This document shows positions 62,290-64,000 of a DNA stretch of 64,000 nucleotides, one piece after another (position 1 is the first letter of the stretch; each line of letters opens with the position of its first letter). Location of the stretch: contig OW028584.1 in assembly GCA_932294295.1 (NCBI GenBank), forward strand, positions 23,681,138 to 23,745,137. Direction: 5' to 3'. The notes under the pieces are model-generated. The model was not told where the DNA came from, ran no database searches, and saw only the letters and a program-made list of their open reading frames with translations. Source of the DNA: Alitta virens. Taxonomy: Eukaryota > Annelida > Polychaeta > Phyllodocida > Nereididae. Made by a program: the position numbers and the translations under genes.

Positions 62290-64000
62290 AACCATTCTGT
62301 AATAAACAACATACCATTATGTTGGCCTACAGCAATGCTGGATGCATTCTACCCTGTCCTATTATTCCTTTGTTATTGCACTTTGTACCAGCATGAATAG
62401 GGGTGCATGCTAGGCGCATGTTTATCACAACATGCTGTTAGGTTTGTTTGTCATTATATTGTAGGAGGTTCTGTACAGTTTCATTAACTGTATTGTGTGT
62501 AAGTGAATCTGTGCATTCTGCTATGATCTATTGTATAGCATGACCACGCGTCTGTTTATCATAGAAGAAAGAACAGCATGTAGCTAGTATATAATGGAGG
62601 GGGAGGGGTGTAGGAATTAGTCTGTACATAAAATAGCCTCGCTGTAGATACCATCATACATACTTTTATTATGTAATACCAGGCCCATGTAGATAAGTGC
62701 CCTTAAGCCAGGCCATAATTATGATGCTATACACAAAACTTTGACCGTTTAAAACCTGAATGGTGATATGGTATTTGACTGCATTTTGTCAAATTGTGAG
62801 TTCCAAGTTCGTACGCATGTATAGGATATATACTTTGTTAAATTTTATTTTACAGTAAACTATAAGTGTAAAACATTAGTTTGTATGCACACACGATGTG
62901 AAATTCCCAACGATGGTGTGCAAAAAAATATGACAAAATTGGTGCAAGCATTACAGGGTGGGATAACTAAATGACGTCAATGAATTTAAGTTAAGTTTCT
63001 CAATTCAAACTATAATAATGACAATTTTATTCAGATTTTTAGCAAAACTTATGCTACAGTGAGAAATTATCACCACTGCATTAATATCGTATGAACTGCA
63101 GTAAAATTTACCAACAACAAATAATTGACACTACAGTTGTATCTAGGAATATTTATTCCTAGGTTGTATCGTAGAAAGGAAAACGGACCTAGAAAGGGGG
63201 TAGGGTTAGGGAAATTCGGGGGCTGTTGAAACGAGTGTAATATTTTGAAGAATGTGAATATTTCGTGTGGATGGACAGCAGCAGCCCCCCCCCTCTCCCC
63301 CCGGGGGTTTGGACATGTCATGTCAAGCGCAAGAAACAGATCCAGTGCTGGGGGCAAGATCATTCGATACTGGTGGAGAAAATGAGCTCCTTGTCTCACA
63401 CTTCATCAATTATTTTCTTTTACCCCTTTTTAACATAATTTTTGTTCACCAACTTTGTTGAAATTGATCAATAGATTTTTAATTTTGCATGAATTTTGGG
63501 GTAATTTAGGACTAAAATTGTCAGATTCCAAAACAATTGCTGATATTGCTCTGAGCAGTCTACACTTGCATGTTGACAAATTTTCAACAATATTTCTTGA
63601 AAAGAAAAACTTCATTAAAATCATAGTTTAGAAAAAAAGTGTGCAAATGCATCGAAAATATGAATATTATCCAATAATATCTAAAAACATTTTTAGATCA
63701 CTTTATGAATCACTTTTCTCTGAAAGGAATTTTAGTATTTTAATTTTAAGTGAGTAAGCCTCCGTTTGAGTACGCCATTAAATTCAGATAGATGATGGCA
63801 TCACGAAAAGCAGGTCAGCTTTAAGTGAATTACACATTCGATCTTTTAATTTTCAAGTCACAATGCTTCTCTTTGTTAAATTTTTCTCGTAAGCTTCGGA
63901 ATAATTCGGTTGTTTTGAAAGGAGATTATTTTTTTTAGACACAGCCTGGAGTTGGCTGATAGAGCCATCACGACCTGTCAGCCCTACGATTTTGCTTTAA
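62290..64000. other. Gene-free DNA at the window end
   Basis: One CRE at 62972. No gene, RNA gene or repeat array recognised. Confidence 0.5.

Overview
The window looks like an animal Hox-cluster segment with very few genes. It is AT-rich (about one third GC by eye), carries many long microsatellites and unusually many G/C homopolymers, and holds only one gene whose protein I recognise. That gene is a two-exon Hox4/Deformed-class homeobox gene on the minus strand (coding parts 36784-36322 and 34991-34639, 271 residues), with an N-terminal Hox4-type block, a YPWM hexapeptide next to the splice site and a complete homeodomain followed by LPNTK. The source is a bilaterian invertebrate. A lophotrochozoan (mollusc, annelid, nemertean, brachiopod or phoronid) fits best, because the window also has a mir-993-like hairpin, a mir-10 family branch I know from protostomes. 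The protein alone does not exclude a hemichordate, echinoderm or amphioxus.

Layout. 1-34 kb (3' of Hox4): no convincing gene; CTAT/GATA microsatellites, a CTCTC array, palindromic mini-insertions and a 370-bp cluster of nuclear-receptor half-sites at 24.4-24.8 kb. 34.1-36.8 kb: Hox4 with a roughly 530-nt 3' UTR holding four ACGTCA palindromes, and a 1330-bp intron. 36.8-40 kb: Hox4 upstream DNA with a CpG-rich block, two DR1 motifs and three more TGACGTCA sites. 40.4-41.2 kb: a promoter-like block on the plus strand (E2F, ETS, CRE and two X-box motifs) running into an 81-nt hairpin whose two arms carry the miR-10 5p seed and the miR-993 3p seed. 41.7-64 kb: microsatellites, one doubtful small spliced plus-strand gene (52986-55561), a second pentanucleotide array (61.3 kb) and copies of a dispersed repeat.

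How it fits together. A Hox4 gene and a mir-10 family microRNA lie 4.3 kb apart on opposite strands, with the microRNA upstream of Hox4. Hox microRNAs normally share the direction of the cluster, so either Hox4 is locally inverted here or the microRNA is transcribed divergently from its own promoter. The most unexpected structural signal is a set of 17-33 bp palindromes bounded by 7-8 bp direct repeats, which look like transposon insertions reduced to fused terminal inverted repeats. All regulatory-motif calls come from reading the sequence by eye and are candidates only.
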